A stretch of 64,000 nucleotides of DNA from Desulfovibrio inopinatus DSM 10711 (lineage in GTDB: Bacteria; Desulfobacterota; Desulfovibrionia; Desulfovibrionales; Desulfovibrionaceae), in assembly GCF_000429305.1 (NCBI RefSeq), contig NZ_AUBP01000025.1, positions 62,001-126,000 of the forward strand, read 5' to 3'. The notes under the pieces were generated by a model, which saw nothing but the letters and a program-made list of their open reading frames with translations, ran no database searches and was not told where the DNA came from. Below, piece by piece: positions 29,313 to 40,052 of the stretch (position 1 is the stretch's first letter; every line of letters starts with the position of its first letter). Position numbers and translations under genes: made by a program.

Positions 29313-31190
29313 TTAAAATAATTCCACGTTATCGCCGAGATCATCATGCAAGTCAGTGGAATCATCACTCGTAAAAAGCTCAATGTCATCAGATTCTGAC
29401 TTTTCTCCTGAAGCATTTTCATGAATGCTACGCTCCACTTCCATGGTGTACCGCTTGAGAAGTTCTTTAAGACGTTCCGGTCTGTTCTCATCGGTTTCAT
29501 GAGGAACAAGGTGCAACGCATTATCAAGAATCTTTTGAAGAACGGCTCTTCCCGAAGAAAGAGTTCGTGCAACCTCATGGTGAAAATGAATTTGGTCAGC
29601 AGCATCGTTGACTGCACTACCAAGGTACTCGCTTTTGTCGTGAAGCCGTATAAAATTTTCATCGACCTCGGCTTTTACCTGTTTGATATCACTTGCCAAG
29701 GATTTCAACGTGGCAACCATAGACTCAACTTGCGACATATCATGATAGGCTTCTGCATTTGCCTGCAAAATATCTGACGAAGAAGAAACATCAGACAATA
29801 CGCTGCCGACTGCATCCGTCTGTCGTCTCGCTTGAACCGACAACTGTTGAATGGCCGAGGCAAGAACTCCAAGGGCTTTCCCTTCTTCTCCCGTGTGAGC
29901 AGCCTTGATGCTTGCATTGATCGCGATAAGTTCAATTTCAGAACCGACTTCTTCTATTTCGGAAACAAAAGAACTCATATCAATAACAGTTCCGGCAACG
30001 GACTTCATGATGCGCCCAATATCGTCTCCTTGCTCGGCAAATGCACGTAGCCCATCCATAATGCGCCCTATTCCACTATCCAAACGATCCAATACTTGAC
30101 TTCCCTCACGTCCTCCGGAGGCCGTCAGTTCAGTAATGTCTTGCCCAATATCTAAAATATGCCCAGCAATCCCTTGAATGTTAGTGCGAAAGGTATCGAC
30201 GGCGTGAACAAAACTTGCTTCACCATGATCCAACTGAGAAACCTGAATTTGGCATACATCTTTAATCCAAGCGATGATTTCTCGTTCTGTCGTCGCGATG
30301 TCGCCTTGAGAAAATGCAAACTGGTTTGGATCACGAATAACATTGAGCACATCACGCAAGGCTTCTTCAACATGTTCAACCTGTTGGCGCACGATATCGT
30401 GAAATTGCATGGATAAAACGGCATCCGAAATTTTTTCAGCAATTTCTTTGGTATTTTGTGTGAGGCGGGCTGACAACGCTTCAGAGCGTTCCATCAACTC
30501 GATAAGCGTCTCAAGATGAAGCATCAGCTCATCAATCAGGCTTTTCGAGTACCCTTTTTGGGATTCAACAAGCAGTTCTGTGCGTTTTCTGGCTGAAACA
30601 ATCAACTCTTCCAGAGACTTACTTTGTGAAACAATCTGTTCGGAGTGTTTAATTATATTCGCGGCAAGTTTTTCGACATCATCAGAGAGCGTGCTAAACC
30701 CCATTCCTTTCGAGCCGAGTCGTGCCGATTCAATTCGAGTAGAAATACCAAGCATACTCAGCCGCTTCACAATGCGGCTGAATTCACCCATAGCACTGTG
30801 CAAATGCTTCGTAATATCGTCGATGGAAGCTAGCTCAACCAAGCTGTCTTGACCTGTTGTTGACTCACTCAACGCACTCATGCGTTCGAGTTCGTTGGTT
30901 AACCCCTCGACGGCATCACGTAGTCGTGGTCCAGATGTCAATTCGACAACATGAGAGGCCAACTCCGAAAGTTCCGTAGATTCAACATGAAACTGCCCAA
31001 GTGCCTCTCCAAGAGCAAGAAAATCATCTTCCCGTTTGGTAATGGCTTGAGACAACGCGTGTTCAAGCTTTCCCAGTGCCTGTGAGCAAGAAGAAAAAAA
31101 ACGAGCACTTTCTTTTTGGGAAATGATTTCAGTACGTTCATGCGAATTGCTTGTATCTGTATGCACAGGATAAAGATGTTTTCCTTTCAT
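29313..31190 (-). CDS. Duplicated MCP-tip-like soluble protein with a CheZ-like D-x-x-x-Q motif
   Basis: 625 aa, all helical, with no membrane segment and no sensor domain. Residues 146-175 (LGISTRIESARLGSKGMGF) and 419-450 (IAINASIKAAHTGEEGKAL) both resemble the receptor signalling tip. About 115 residues after each comes a similar motif: QFHDIVRQQ at 262-270 and HFHHEVART at 535-543. In the first, Asp 265 and Gln 269 match the D-x-x-x-Q with which CheZ dephosphorylates CheY; the second copy has lost both. The C-terminus is acidic with two repeats ending in ELF (DDIELF, DNVELF), like the CheY-binding tail of CheZ. It lies between a receptor gene and cheY. A soluble receptor that only signals is the alternative. 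Confidence 0.7.
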   Translation of the reverse strand: MKGKHLYPVHTDTSNSHERTEIISQKESARFFSSCSQALGKLEHALSQAITKREDDFLALGEALGQFHVESTELSELASHVVELTSGPRLRDAVEGLTNELERMSALSESTTGQDSLVELASIDDITKHLHSAMGEFSRIVKRLSMLGISTRIESARLGSKGMGFSTLSDDVEKLAANIIKHSEQIVSQSKSLEELIVSARKRTELLVESQKGYSKSLIDELMLHLETLIELMERSEALSARLTQNTKEIAEKISDAVLSMQFHDIVRQQVEHVEEALRDVLNVIRDPNQFAFSQGDIATTEREIIAWIKDVCQIQVSQLDHGEASFVHAVDTFRTNIQGIAGHILDIGQDITELTASGGREGSQVLDRLDSGIGRIMDGLRAFAEQGDDIGRIMKSVAGTVIDMSSFVSEIEEVGSEIELIAINASIKAAHTGEEGKALGVLASAIQQLSVQARRQTDAVGSVLSDVSSSSDILQANAEAYHDMSQVESMVATLKSLASDIKQVKAEVDENFIRLHDKSEYLGSAVNDAADQIHFHHEVARTLSSGRAVLQKILDNALHLVPHETDENRPERLKELLKRYTMEVERSIHENASGEKSESDDIELFTSDDSTDLHDDLGDNVELF

Positions 31191-31292
31191 AAAGACGAAT
31201 ATGCCTTAGCATTGTACGAAAGATCAATACACTTCCTAAAAAAAACTGTCCTCGCTTCTGTGCTCATCATAGAATGAGTACACCACATCTTT

Positions 31293-33389
31293 TTAGAGAA
31301 AAGTAATTTCTGCTCTCGCCGTATCTTTATCCAGCGGCTTCACCACAATTTTCACCCGCTCTTTCATATATTCCGCCGCGCCATTTAAAATTCCTTCAAA
31401 ATAATCAAAAAGTCCCCGCTTTGAATGATAGTTCATAAAAAGCACGTTCCCTTTATCTTCGTAGGTAAACTTTGGAGGCTTGATCCCTGGATGATCTTTC
31501 GTCAACTGAGTATGAGTATCATTCATGTGGAGGTAGAAATCTTTCAGCGTTTGAGCCTTAAAGTACCGTCGGTACATCTTGTAAAACATAGGAATCGTAA
31601 ATTTACCAAAGCCCATAAAGATGTCTCGCTGGCTTTTCCCCGTCAACGATGTGAGCACTTCAGCCATTTGATGGAGCACGGTATCGGGATAACTGGCAGT
31701 CGGTAAAAATACCGGGTTTCCCAAAGCGCTCTCCATTTGATCATAGATGTTTTTATTGAAGCGCTCTTTCACGTAATCTTGCATCATTTTGGGCAAAACA
31801 CCTCGCATTTCGCTGCCAGACGACTTGAGCATCAATTGGCTTTTGTTCTGGTCTGCAGAGAAATCCATACTCATGGAGAGCAACTCTTGGGACAACTCAG
31901 CCAAATCACGAGTCGCGTGAGCGGCTTGATCTGCACCCTCGTCAGCTTCATGAGCAATACGTGCGATCTCTTCAATATTTTGATTAATTTCCTCTGCTGC
32001 GGAAGACTGTTCCTCTGCTGCAGTTGCTATTTGTGAAACACGAAGAACCATATCCTCAATCTTTTTCAAGATGTCTTCCAACGCCAGTCCAGCGCCATTG
32101 GAGAGTTTGGTGCTCTCATTAACCTGTTTTTCGGTCTGCTTCATCGTATCCACAGCATGATTGGAACGCTGTTGGATTTCATGAATGGCAACTTCAACTT
32201 CTTTCGTTGCACCCATCGTTTTTTCAGCAAGCTTCCGGACTTCATCGGCAACAACAGCAAACCCACGACCAGCTTCCCCAGCCCGCGCCGCTTCAATCGC
32301 AGCATTTAACGCAAGTAAATTTGTCTGGTCGGCAATATCATTAATGACATTGATGATGCGTCCGATTTCTTCGGCTTGACTATTGAGCTGTCCCAATACC
32401 GCACCAAGCTTTGCCGACGATTGTGAGACATTATTGATACCATCAACGGCCTTTGTGACGAGCATAACACCTTGGGCTGCCGATTTACTGGCTTCATCAG
32501 CAGCACTTGAAGTAACAGCGGCATTTTGGGCAACTTCCATAACCGTTGCCGTCATTTCTTCCATCGCAGTCGCCACGGTATCTGTTTGTTTTTTTTGCTC
32601 TCGAGCTCCTCGTGCTTGTTCGTCAGCAGATGCAGAAAGCTCTTCAGAAGCAGATGCAAGGCGTTGTGCTAAGTCGCTGACTTCACGGCTTGCTTCAACC
32701 ATTTGTTCATTATGCTTCAATACTTCTTTTTGTTGTTCCCTCACATCAGATATGTCGGCAAGCAATTCCGTACTTCCTAAAACATCACCTTTGGTATTCG
32801 AAATAATATTAACCGCAATTTTGGCGGGGACAACGCGCTTGTCCCATAAGATAACATCTTTTTCTGTAACCATATTTTGTTTACTATGAATTGCATTTTC
32901 AGTCGTCGATGTATTCTTTTTATTATAAAATGCCATCCCAGCATTCACTCCGACGATATCAGTCTCTTTTTTTTTCAAAAAATCCATTGTCGCATTGCTG
33001 GCATACGCAATAGTATTATCTTTACGGCACACAACAACAGGCATGCCAATCGATTTAATTGCATTACGGCAAAAAGATATTTCTTCAAGTGTCACTTCCA
33101 AAACGCTAGCAAATCTCTGCCCTAAAACTCCTAGATTTTTACACTCAGAAAGGACTGTATTTTTTAATGTTTGCTCGTCTTGTACATTTTCCAAAAGTGC
33201 AAGCAAAGAGCGAGATGACGAATCGGCAAAAACGATTGCACCAAAGGCAACAAGAGCACTTACGGCAACCGCAGTATAATACATCCATTGCAAATCCAAC
33301 CAGAAGGCAACCGAGAGGATACTCACTGTGACAATCCACAGTCCTATGACGACCTGTCGAATACCTAAACGGATCTTATTTTCTGACAT
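31293..33389 (-). CDS. Methyl-accepting chemotaxis protein with PAS and C-terminal H-NOX domain
   Basis: 698-aa chemoreceptor. Two N-terminal membrane helices (about 13-32 and 36-56) with almost no periplasmic loop, a PAS-like domain (about 106-218), the coiled-coil signalling hairpin with the conserved tip [20 protein letters not shown] (351-370), and a C-terminal heme-NO/oxygen-binding (H-NOX) domain from about 528. In it His 626 ([11 protein letters not shown]) matches the proximal heme ligand of known H-NOX proteins and Tyr 654-Ser 656-Arg 658 form the Y-x-S-x-R motif that holds the heme propionates. It should sense NO, or perhaps another heme-binding gas, and signal to CheA. GGAG lies 8 nt before the ATG. 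Confidence 0.92.
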   Translation of the reverse strand: MSENKIRLGIRQVVIGLWIVTVSILSVAFWLDLQWMYYTAVAVSALVAFGAIVFADSSSRSLLALLENVQDEQTLKNTVLSECKNLGVLGQRFASVLEVTLEEISFCRNAIKSIGMPVVVCRKDNTIAYASNATMDFLKKKETDIVGVNAGMAFYNKKNTSTTENAIHSKQNMVTEKDVILWDKRVVPAKIAVNIISNTKGDVLGSTELLADISDVREQQKEVLKHNEQMVEASREVSDLAQRLASASEELSASADEQARGAREQKKQTDTVATAMEEMTATVMEVAQNAAVTSSAADEASKSAAQGVMLVTKAVDGINNVSQSSAKLGAVLGQLNSQAEEIGRIINVINDIADQTNLLALNAAIEAARAGEAGRGFAVVADEVRKLAEKTMGATKEVEVAIHEIQQRSNHAVDTMKQTEKQVNESTKLSNGAGLALEDILKKIEDMVLRVSQIATAAEEQSSAAEEINQNIEEIARIAHEADEGADQAAHATRDLAELSQELLSMSMDFSADQNKSQLMLKSSGSEMRGVLPKMMQDYVKERFNKNIYDQMESALGNPVFLPTASYPDTVLHQMAEVLTSLTGKSQRDIFMGFGKFTIPMFYKMYRRYFKAQTLKDFYLHMNDTHTQLTKDHPGIKPPKFTYEDKGNVLFMNYHSKRGLFDYFEGILNGAAEYMKERVKIVVKPLDKDTARAEITFL

Positions 33390-33710
33390 GGAATAAACTC
33401 CGGGTTAAGACAGTTCAATACGTAAAACACTGCAAGATAATTCAGTTTTCGCAATCGTATCGTCCGCCTCGCGTACAAGACAAGAATCTAAACGACGTGG
33501 TTTTTATTACAGGTCTCATTAAAACTTGGCAATCAAAAACACTAATACTTCTACCATGAAGGCAAGATAAACAGACAAGGACGAGCTCTACAAACAGCAA
33601 TCGAGAGAAAGATCGAGATGCGATAAACAATAAGTCGACAGAATAAAATCAACATTGATTGATGGATCTATTTTACAATTCTATTCACTAACGCAATAGA
33701 GACACTGAAA
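33390..33710. other. 321-nt intergenic stretch upstream of the MCP/H-NOX gene
   Basis: Lies between the dedA stop and the receptor start, both minus strand. It is AT-rich and shows no terminator hairpin, no tRNA and no convincing promoter pair. A 62-codon minus-strand frame here (33442-33630) has no ribosome site or recognisable pattern and I do not call it. It must carry the receptor promoter, which I could not place. Confidence 0.4.
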
Positions 33711-34277
33711 CTACTTCTTCTTTCGCCACACCTTTCTCAGCCAAAACAGCAAAAGAACCCCGATGACAATCCCAAGAATAATCAATTCCGCATTATGGAC
33801 ATCATGAAGCACTTCTTGGACAACTTTTCCAAAAAAGAACCCACAATATCCAAATATAATAGCCCAAACGAGAGCACCAATAGCATTGAGTAGAAAAAAC
33901 TTTTTCCCACTAATATCTGTTGTCCCTAGAATGAAAGGAGTCAAATTACGTAAACCATAAAAAAAACGAAAACTCAGAATGAGAATTTCGTGATAACGGG
34001 ACAACATGCGATGAACAGTACCAACACGAGCTTTCCATTTCTCACGTTTATTAATGAATTGTTTCCCTTTGAATCGGCCAATATAAAAAGCAAACTGATC
34101 ACCGCACAAACTTCCACAAAAAGCAGTTGCAATAACAAGATGAAGATCAAGGCCATACACAGGAGATTGGGCCAAGAAACCAGCAACAAGGAGGATAGTT
34201 TCACCTTCAAGGAAGGTACCGAGAAACAAAGCGGCATAGCCATAGGTCTGTATAACATATTCCAACGACGGAAACAT
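33711..34277 (-). CDS. DedA family membrane protein
   Basis: Polytopic inner-membrane protein, 188 aa, with the DedA/SNARE-associated pattern: GTFLEGETILLVAGFLA (acidic residue in a re-entrant region), CGSLCGDQFAFYIGRFKG, and the basic signature FRFFYGLRNLTPFILGTT. Family members act as lipid scramblases (undecaprenyl phosphate, phosphatidylethanolamine) or in proton-motive-force homeostasis. The C-terminus is strongly basic (RKVWRKKK), cytoplasmic by the positive-inside rule. Monocistronic in appearance. Confidence 0.9.
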   Translation of the reverse strand: MFPSLEYVIQTYGYAALFLGTFLEGETILLVAGFLAQSPVYGLDLHLVIATAFCGSLCGDQFAFYIGRFKGKQFINKREKWKARVGTVHRMLSRYHEILILSFRFFYGLRNLTPFILGTTDISGKKFFLLNAIGALVWAIIFGYCGFFFGKVVQEVLHDVHNAELIILGIVIGVLLLFWLRKVWRKKK

Positions 34278-34469
34278 GGAGCGCCTTTATTCTGTAAGTC
34301 GTCTGTCCATACTATATGGACGCTAAAAAAAAACCGCCATCACACAACAACAAAGTGAATATTCTCTGTTCTTCGTCAATATGTTGAAGAGAAATCGATG
34401 ATATTACGTTAATGGCGAAGACGGTGCCGATAGACAATACACGAGAGTTCGTTTCAATACAGAGAAAGC

Positions 34470-34904
34470 TTACAGTTCATGGGCTAAAGTTTGTGCAAAA
34501 GCATCGAACTTTGCTCCAAGAGCTTTTACAGCTTCATCAAATTCAGGTGGTGTATCAAATGGTTGAAAAGGTTTTCGTTGTACTTCACCGTCTTGGCGGT
34601 ATCGCGCCACAATTTTCCAGAAAAGCGATCCCTCTCCATAATCAACAATATGAAGTTCAACGACAACGCCAACGATACCTTGCTTAGATATTTTACGATT
34701 CAGCAAAGCAACCACTTTAGACTTTTCCTGAGATCCCCACGTTAAATCTTCTGTTAAAACACGAATTTCAACGTTTCGAGATGTATCGGAAAATACCAGA
34801 GGCTTTGCGCCTTTCTGCGGAGAACGCACTTTGCGGGCGAAAAACGCAACAGCAATAACAACAACACTGGCCACGATAGCGACTACAATAAACGACTCCG
34901 TCAT
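34470..34904 (-). CDS. Unknown membrane-anchored small protein
   Basis: 144 aa, not recognised. An N-terminal hydrophobic helix (residues 4-24, SFIVVAIVASVVVIAVAFFA) followed by basic residues suggests a single inner-membrane anchor with the rest in the cytoplasm. The remainder is mixed alpha/beta with VEIRVLTEDLTWGSQEKSKV and ends in a helix (FDEAVKALGAKFDAFAQTLA). AGGA lies 7 nt upstream of the ATG. It lies on the minus strand between the ilvC terminator and dedA, 192 nt before dedA. Confidence 0.65.
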   Translation of the reverse strand: MTESFIVVAIVASVVVIAVAFFARKVRSPQKGAKPLVFSDTSRNVEIRVLTEDLTWGSQEKSKVVALLNRKISKQGIVGVVVELHIVDYGEGSLFWKIVARYRQDGEVQRKPFQPFDTPPEFDEAVKALGAKFDAFAQTLAHEL

Positions 34905-34970
34905 CTCAAAGTCCTTTGGCTACAATGTTTCAGCCTCGTCAAGGCGACGTTCTAGCAAAGAATAGAGCAT

Positions 34971-35005
34971 AAAAAAAGCCATGTCTTGCTGACATGGCTT
35001 TTTTT
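34971..35005. terminator. Strong rho-independent terminator after ilvC
   Basis: A 15-bp perfect stem, AAAAAAAGCCATGTC (34971-34985) and GACATGGCTTTTTTT (34991-35005), with a 5-nt loop. It has a U tract in both directions. It closes the ilv operon 13 nt after the ilvC stop. Confidence 0.95.
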
Positions 35006-35017
35006 ACAGAGAGTCGA

Positions 35018-36016
<999 letters not shown>

Positions 36017-36054
36017 TTAATAAAGTACTCTCGACAAGAAAAGGAATTCGGTCA

Positions 36055-36534
36055 TTACTGCATGCTACGCCGCATAGCAACAGCGCCTGTACGAATGACG
36101 TCCTTGATGCCGAAACGTTGTAAGAGATTGATGATCGCCTCGATCTTTCCATGGTCGCCGGTGATCTGAATAGTAAGTTCGTCAAGATCGACATCAACGA
36201 CCTTGCATCGAAAGATGTCTACAATTCGCAAAATTTCTGCTCGTTTGCCTTCTTCAGCATTGACTTTGATCAGCATCATCTCACGTTCAACGGACTTAGT
36301 TCCCGTCAAATCGATAACTTTGATCACGGTAACGAGTTTGCGAAGTTGTTTAATGATTTGTTCGATGATCTGGTCATCGCCCGTCGTGGTTATGGTCATG
36401 TGGGAGACACCCGCTTCGAGCGTCGGAGCCACATTGAGGGTTTCAATATTGAATCCCCGTCCACTGAACAGACCAGCCACACGTGACAGGACGCCGGGTT
36501 CGTTCTCCATCAGGATGGATAGAATATGTCGCAT
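36055..36534 (-). CDS. ilvN: Acetolactate synthase small regulatory subunit
   Basis: Regulatory subunit that binds valine and activates the catalytic subunit. 159 aa, normal for the small-subunit family. The N-terminal ACT domain shows HILSILMENEPGVLSRVAGLFSG and RGFNIETLNVAPT; the C-terminal regulatory domain follows from about 80. Starts 11 nt after the ilvB stop, with a GGGGGG site upstream of the ATG, and precedes ilvC by 47 nt. Confidence 0.97.
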   Translation of the reverse strand: MRHILSILMENEPGVLSRVAGLFSGRGFNIETLNVAPTLEAGVSHMTITTTGDDQIIEQIIKQLRKLVTVIKVIDLTGTKSVEREMMLIKVNAEEGKRAEILRIVDIFRCKVVDVDLDELTIQITGDHGKIEAIINLLQRFGIKDVIRTGAVAMRRSMQ

Positions 36535-36545
36535 GTGCCCCCCTT

Positions 36546-38237
36546 TTAGACCAGAATCATATCGGTGAGAGACTTGCCGGCCGGGACCATGGGCGAAACA
36601 TTTTCCATCGGATCGACAGACACGTCGACAATAACCGTGCTTTTCAGTGCAAATGCTTCGCGCAAGGTGCTTTCCACAGCGTCAGGATCGGTGATCTGAA
36701 ATCCGGTAGCACCGTATGCTTCGGCCAATTTGACGAAATCCGGGGCTACATCAAGGCAAGTCGAGCAGTAGTTTTCTTGGTAAAAAAGTTCTTGCCACTG
36801 TCGCACCATGCCGAGATATCCATTATTCAAAATGACAATTTTTACGGGTAAACCGTAGCAGACCGCAGTCGCCATTTCCTGGATATTCATCTGAATGGAG
36901 CCGTCTCCGGCAATATCGATAACGAGCTTGTCGGGAAAAGCCATTTGAGCACCGATAGCCGCGGGAAAACCATAGCCCATAGTGCCAAGTCCGCCCGAAC
37001 TGATAAACGTTCGCGGGTACTTGAACTTGTAAAACTGCGCGGCCCACATTTGGTTCTGGCCAACTTCTGTAGTGATGATGGCCTCACCGCGAGTAATTTT
37101 GTAAATAGATTCAACAACGGCTTGAGGCTTGATCACTCCAGGTTTGGACTCGTAGTGCAACGGTTTGGTCGTTGCCCATTCATGAATCTGTTCGAGCCAC
37201 TCCTTATGTGGGGGCAAGCAGTCATCGCCTTTCAAGCATGGTTCGATTTCCGACCGGAGAGCGCTTAAAAATTCACGACAACCGGAAACGACGGGAACAT
37301 GGACAGCAACATTCTTCTGAATTGATGTCGGGTCGATATCAATGTGAACCAACGTCGCTTTCTTGGCAAAGGTAGTCACTTTTCCCGTGACGCGGTCATC
37401 GAATCGGGCGCCCACGGCTAAAATAAGATCGGCTTCGGAGACGGCGTGGTTAGCAGTGTAGGTGCCGTGCATACCGAGCATGCCGAGAAATAACGGATCC
37501 TCGCCCGGAATGCATCCAAGGCCCATCAAAGTTGCCGTCACCGGAATTTGACAGGTAGTCGCAAGCCACTGCAAATCGTCGTGCGCATTGGAAGCAATGA
37601 CACCGCCACCTGCATAGATGAGCGGTTTTTTTGCCTTTCGAATGAGATCGACAACCCGACGAACCTGTTTCTTGTTTGGTTCATATGTCGGATTATAGCT
37701 ACGCATATGAACCGTTTCTGGGTAATGATAGGTCGTTTTTGACGCAAGGATATCTTTCGGCAAGTCGACCAAAACAGGTCCCGGCCGTCCCGAGCGGGCC
37801 AAATAAAATGCTTCTTTTATGGTCGCAGCCATCTCTTTGATGTCCTTGACCAGATAATTGTGCTTTGTGCACGGTCGTGAAATCCCGACAATATCGACTT
37901 CCTGAAAGGCATCGTTACCGATGAGCGGCGTGGGCACCTGTCCAGTAAAAATAACGACGGGAATCGAGTCCATGTACGCCGTTGCAATCCCCGTAACCGT
38001 ATTGGTAGCACCGGGGCCCGAGGTGACGAGACATACGCCAACTTTCCCTTTGGCCCTGGCATATCCATCAGCAGCGTGGATTGCGCCCTGTTCATGACGC
38101 GTTAGAATATGCGTCAAGGGATACTGCGGGAGATGGTGGTAAATATCAATAACCGCACCACCGGGATAGCCGAACATAACGTCGACACCTTCCCGGACCA
38201 GACTTTCCAGGAGAATCTGGGCCCCGGTCAATTCCAT
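36546..38237 (-). CDS. ilvB: Acetolactate synthase large catalytic subunit
   Basis: TPP-, Mg- and FAD-dependent enzyme making acetolactate from pyruvate. 563 aa. The N-terminal Pyr domain has [16 protein letters not shown] and the catalytic Glu region [16 protein letters not shown]; the FAD domain is central; the C-terminal PP domain has the thiamine motif [16 protein letters not shown] ending in [23 protein letters not shown] lies upstream of the ATG. It starts 1 nt after the DUF465 stop. Confidence 0.98.
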   Translation of the reverse strand: MELTGAQILLESLVREGVDVMFGYPGGAVIDIYHHLPQYPLTHILTRHEQGAIHAADGYARAKGKVGVCLVTSGPGATNTVTGIATAYMDSIPVVIFTGQVPTPLIGNDAFQEVDIVGISRPCTKHNYLVKDIKEMAATIKEAFYLARSGRPGPVLVDLPKDILASKTTYHYPETVHMRSYNPTYEPNKKQVRRVVDLIRKAKKPLIYAGGGVIASNAHDDLQWLATTCQIPVTATLMGLGCIPGEDPLFLGMLGMHGTYTANHAVSEADLILAVGARFDDRVTGKVTTFAKKATLVHIDIDPTSIQKNVAVHVPVVSGCREFLSALRSEIEPCLKGDDCLPPHKEWLEQIHEWATTKPLHYESKPGVIKPQAVVESIYKITRGEAIITTEVGQNQMWAAQFYKFKYPRTFISSGGLGTMGYGFPAAIGAQMAFPDKLVIDIAGDGSIQMNIQEMATAVCYGLPVKIVILNNGYLGMVRQWQELFYQENYCSTCLDVAPDFVKLAEAYGATGFQITDPDAVESTLREAFALKSTVIVDVSVDPMENVSPMVPAGKSLTDMILV

Positions 38238-38238
38238 G

Positions 38239-38472
38239 TTAGTTCGCCTCCGCCTTGCGGTATTGTTCCAAAAGACTCATCATTTCAGTTTTGCCAGCAA
38301 GTTTCTTTTTCTTCAGTTCCTTGACTTCAAGGTCTTCTTCAGGAGTGAGGAAAGGCTTGCTTTCGTACTTTTCAAGGATCTTTTCGAACTGGATGTGCTC
38401 TTCATACAGGCCCTTGAGTTCCGCGTTCTCATCAACGATTTTGGCGATAAGATCCAGATCGCGTTGTTCCAT
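38239..38472 (-). CDS. DUF465 (YdcH-like) small protein
   Basis: 77-aa helical protein with the DUF465/YdcH pattern: an N-terminal [25 protein letters not shown] helix, a short turn with [20 protein letters not shown], and a second helix. Expected to form a coiled-coil hairpin; the function is unknown in the family. AAGGAG lies 8 nt before the ATG. It ends 1 nt before ilvB, so its expression is tied to branched-chain amino acid synthesis. Confidence 0.85.
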   Translation of the reverse strand: MEQRDLDLIAKIVDENAELKGLYEEHIQFEKILEKYESKPFLTPEEDLEVKELKKKKLAGKTEMMSLLEQYRKAEAN

Positions 38473-38498
38473 GGTCCTGTCTCCTTGTGTTGATTGTG

Positions 38499-38837
38499 TT
38501 AATTAGCGAAAGGGGCCAAATCGGCCCAATTCGGTTCCGTATTGGAAACAACGTGCAAGGTCTTTTGTCGTGACAATTGTCCTTGCACAATAGTCACCTT
38601 ATTCTTTGAAACGTGGAAAAGATTCGCGATAAAAGCGACAAGCGCTTTATTCGCCTTATTGTCTACGGCAGGAGCATTGAGTCGGATTTTAAGCCGATCT
38701 TGGTGCAGACCGACAATCCCATTTTTTTTGGCATTGGGAGAGACAACAACGCGCAGAACAACACGTCCGTCAGTATTTCTGCTGACGAAGGAAGGTCGCG
38801 CTGTTGTATTTTCTGTGTCTAATGTACTCATCTTCAC
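38499..38837 (-). CDS. DUF167 family protein (YggU-like)
   Basis: 112 aa from GTG 38837 or 110 aa from ATG 38831; neither has a better ribosome site. The DUF167 core is VVLRVVVSPNAKKNGIVGLH, DRLKIRLNAPAVDNKANKALVAFIA and VTIVQGQLSRQKTLHV. The N-terminal 25 residues are a non-conserved extension. YggU-like proteins commonly lie next to yggT, as here; no biochemical function is known. Confidence 0.9.
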   Translation of the reverse strand: MKMSTLDTENTTARPSFVSRNTDGRVVLRVVVSPNAKKNGIVGLHQDRLKIRLNAPAVDNKANKALVAFIANLFHVSKNKVTIVQGQLSRQKTLHVVSNTEPNWADLAPFAN

Positions 38838-38942
38838 CCAATCTGCCTATCAAGACTGTCGCAGAACACCGACGCACACACAGCGGAAAGTATAATTTCA
38901 TCGTCTGCATAGTGACTCCGGCGTTCCCTTTGTTCATTGACT

Positions 38943-39236
38943 CTATACAGCTAGTGAACGTAGCGTGTTGACAAGAAAAATCTGCAGAAACTGGATGACG
39001 ATAATCACCACAATGGGAGAAAGGTCAAAACCGCTTATAACGATAAACGGCATAAGGCTCCGGATACGCCTATAGACCGGTTCGGTGACAGCATACAAAA
39101 AACGAACAATCGGATTGTACGGGTCGGGACGTACCCAGGAGAGCAGAGCCGAAATGATGACAATCCAAAAATATAAATTAAGAACGATGCTAATAACGTA
39201 AGCCAAAGCGTCGAAAAAATTGCCGATGATCTCCAT
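38943..39236 (-). CDS. YggT family membrane protein
   Basis: 97-aa inner-membrane protein with two hydrophobic helices (about 7-38 and 60-92) joined by the conserved loop LLSWVRPDPYNPIVRFLYAVTEP, the family signature. Homologues are linked to cell shape, osmotic tolerance and division in some bacteria. AAGGAG precedes the ATG. First gene of yggT-DUF167-DUF465-ilvB-ilvN-ilvC, which puts an envelope protein ahead of an amino-acid operon. Confidence 0.9.
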   Translation of the reverse strand: MEIIGNFFDALAYVISIVLNLYFWIVIISALLSWVRPDPYNPIVRFLYAVTEPVYRRIRSLMPFIVISGFDLSPIVVIIVIQFLQIFLVNTLRSLAV

Positions 39237-39377
39237 TCAATCTCCTTGGCAAACCCTTGAGAAGTACTCTCAGGGACAACAATTAACCTTGACGAAATGT
39301 GGCATACCGACAGTGACAAATCAAGTGGTTTTTGGCGCTGCTTATACTGAACAGCCTGTTGTTATTCGAAAATCGGG

Positions 39378-40040
39378 TTACGACAATGCGTGTTGTAAAC
39401 ACTGTTTAAGGCTTATAAAACCAGGTATATGCATTTGTGCCGAAAGTTCAGGATTCTTGAACGACCAAAACATGACTCCAGCAGCTTGCGCTGTCTCCTG
39501 ATCAATATGCGAATCACCGATATATCCGACCTCGTCACGTTCAAGTTTCCAGGCTTCAAGAATGCGATGAACTCCCTCTGGATTTGGTTTGGAGCGAGAA
39601 ACTTTTATCGATGTAATCACGGGGAAAAAATACCCTTCCAGATCAAACATCGTTAAGAGCAATTCCATGGTGTTTGTCCGGTTTGTATTGATAGCCATTT
39701 TAATATTTTTGGCACGCAATAGATTGAGAACCGGAAGCAAGCCCTCCTCCATGTGCATATACGGTACAATCTCTCTATAATCGATATCTTGGCGGACTTC
39801 ATCAGCTTCAGCAAGCTTATCCGCAGGTAATATATACGCGAGAGATTCTTTGACGGTATGAACATGAACGTATGCTTCTTCGTCCGGTGTCATGGGTAAA
39901 AAACCCAAACGTTGTCGTACAAGATTATAATATTGCCGATTGGCATCCAGAGAATTAAACAAAACACCGTCACAATCAAAAATAACGCCTTTGAGATTTT
40001 TGAGAAAATCAGGTGTCGCTAAGGGATTGCACACGTACAT
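39378..40040 (-). CDS. HAD-superfamily phosphatase (phosphoglycolate phosphatase-like)
   Basis: 220 aa. HAD motif I is VIFDCDGVLFNS (nucleophile Asp and acid/base Asp), a helical cap follows (about 35-100), motif II is MAINTNRT, motif III Lys is in SRSKPNPEG and motif IV is VGYIGDSHID. The architecture fits small-molecule phosphatases such as phosphoglycolate phosphatase; the substrate is not determined. GGAGG lies 6 nt before the ATG. Follows the unknown gene at 40053-40859 by 12 nt. Confidence 0.9.
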   Translation of the reverse strand: MYVCNPLATPDFLKNLKGVIFDCDGVLFNSLDANRQYYNLVRQRLGFLPMTPDEEAYVHVHTVKESLAYILPADKLAEADEVRQDIDYREIVPYMHMEEGLLPVLNLLRAKNIKMAINTNRTNTMELLLTMFDLEGYFFPVITSIKVSRSKPNPEGVHRILEAWKLERDEVGYIGDSHIDQETAQAAGVMFWSFKNPELSAQMHIPGFISLKQCLQHALS

Positions 40041-40052
40041 GGGAATCCTCCT

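Noticed and set aside
33442-33630. 62-codon minus-strand frame upstream of the receptor gene.
   Set aside because: No ribosome site and no family pattern; it is likely chance in AT-rich non-coding DNA.
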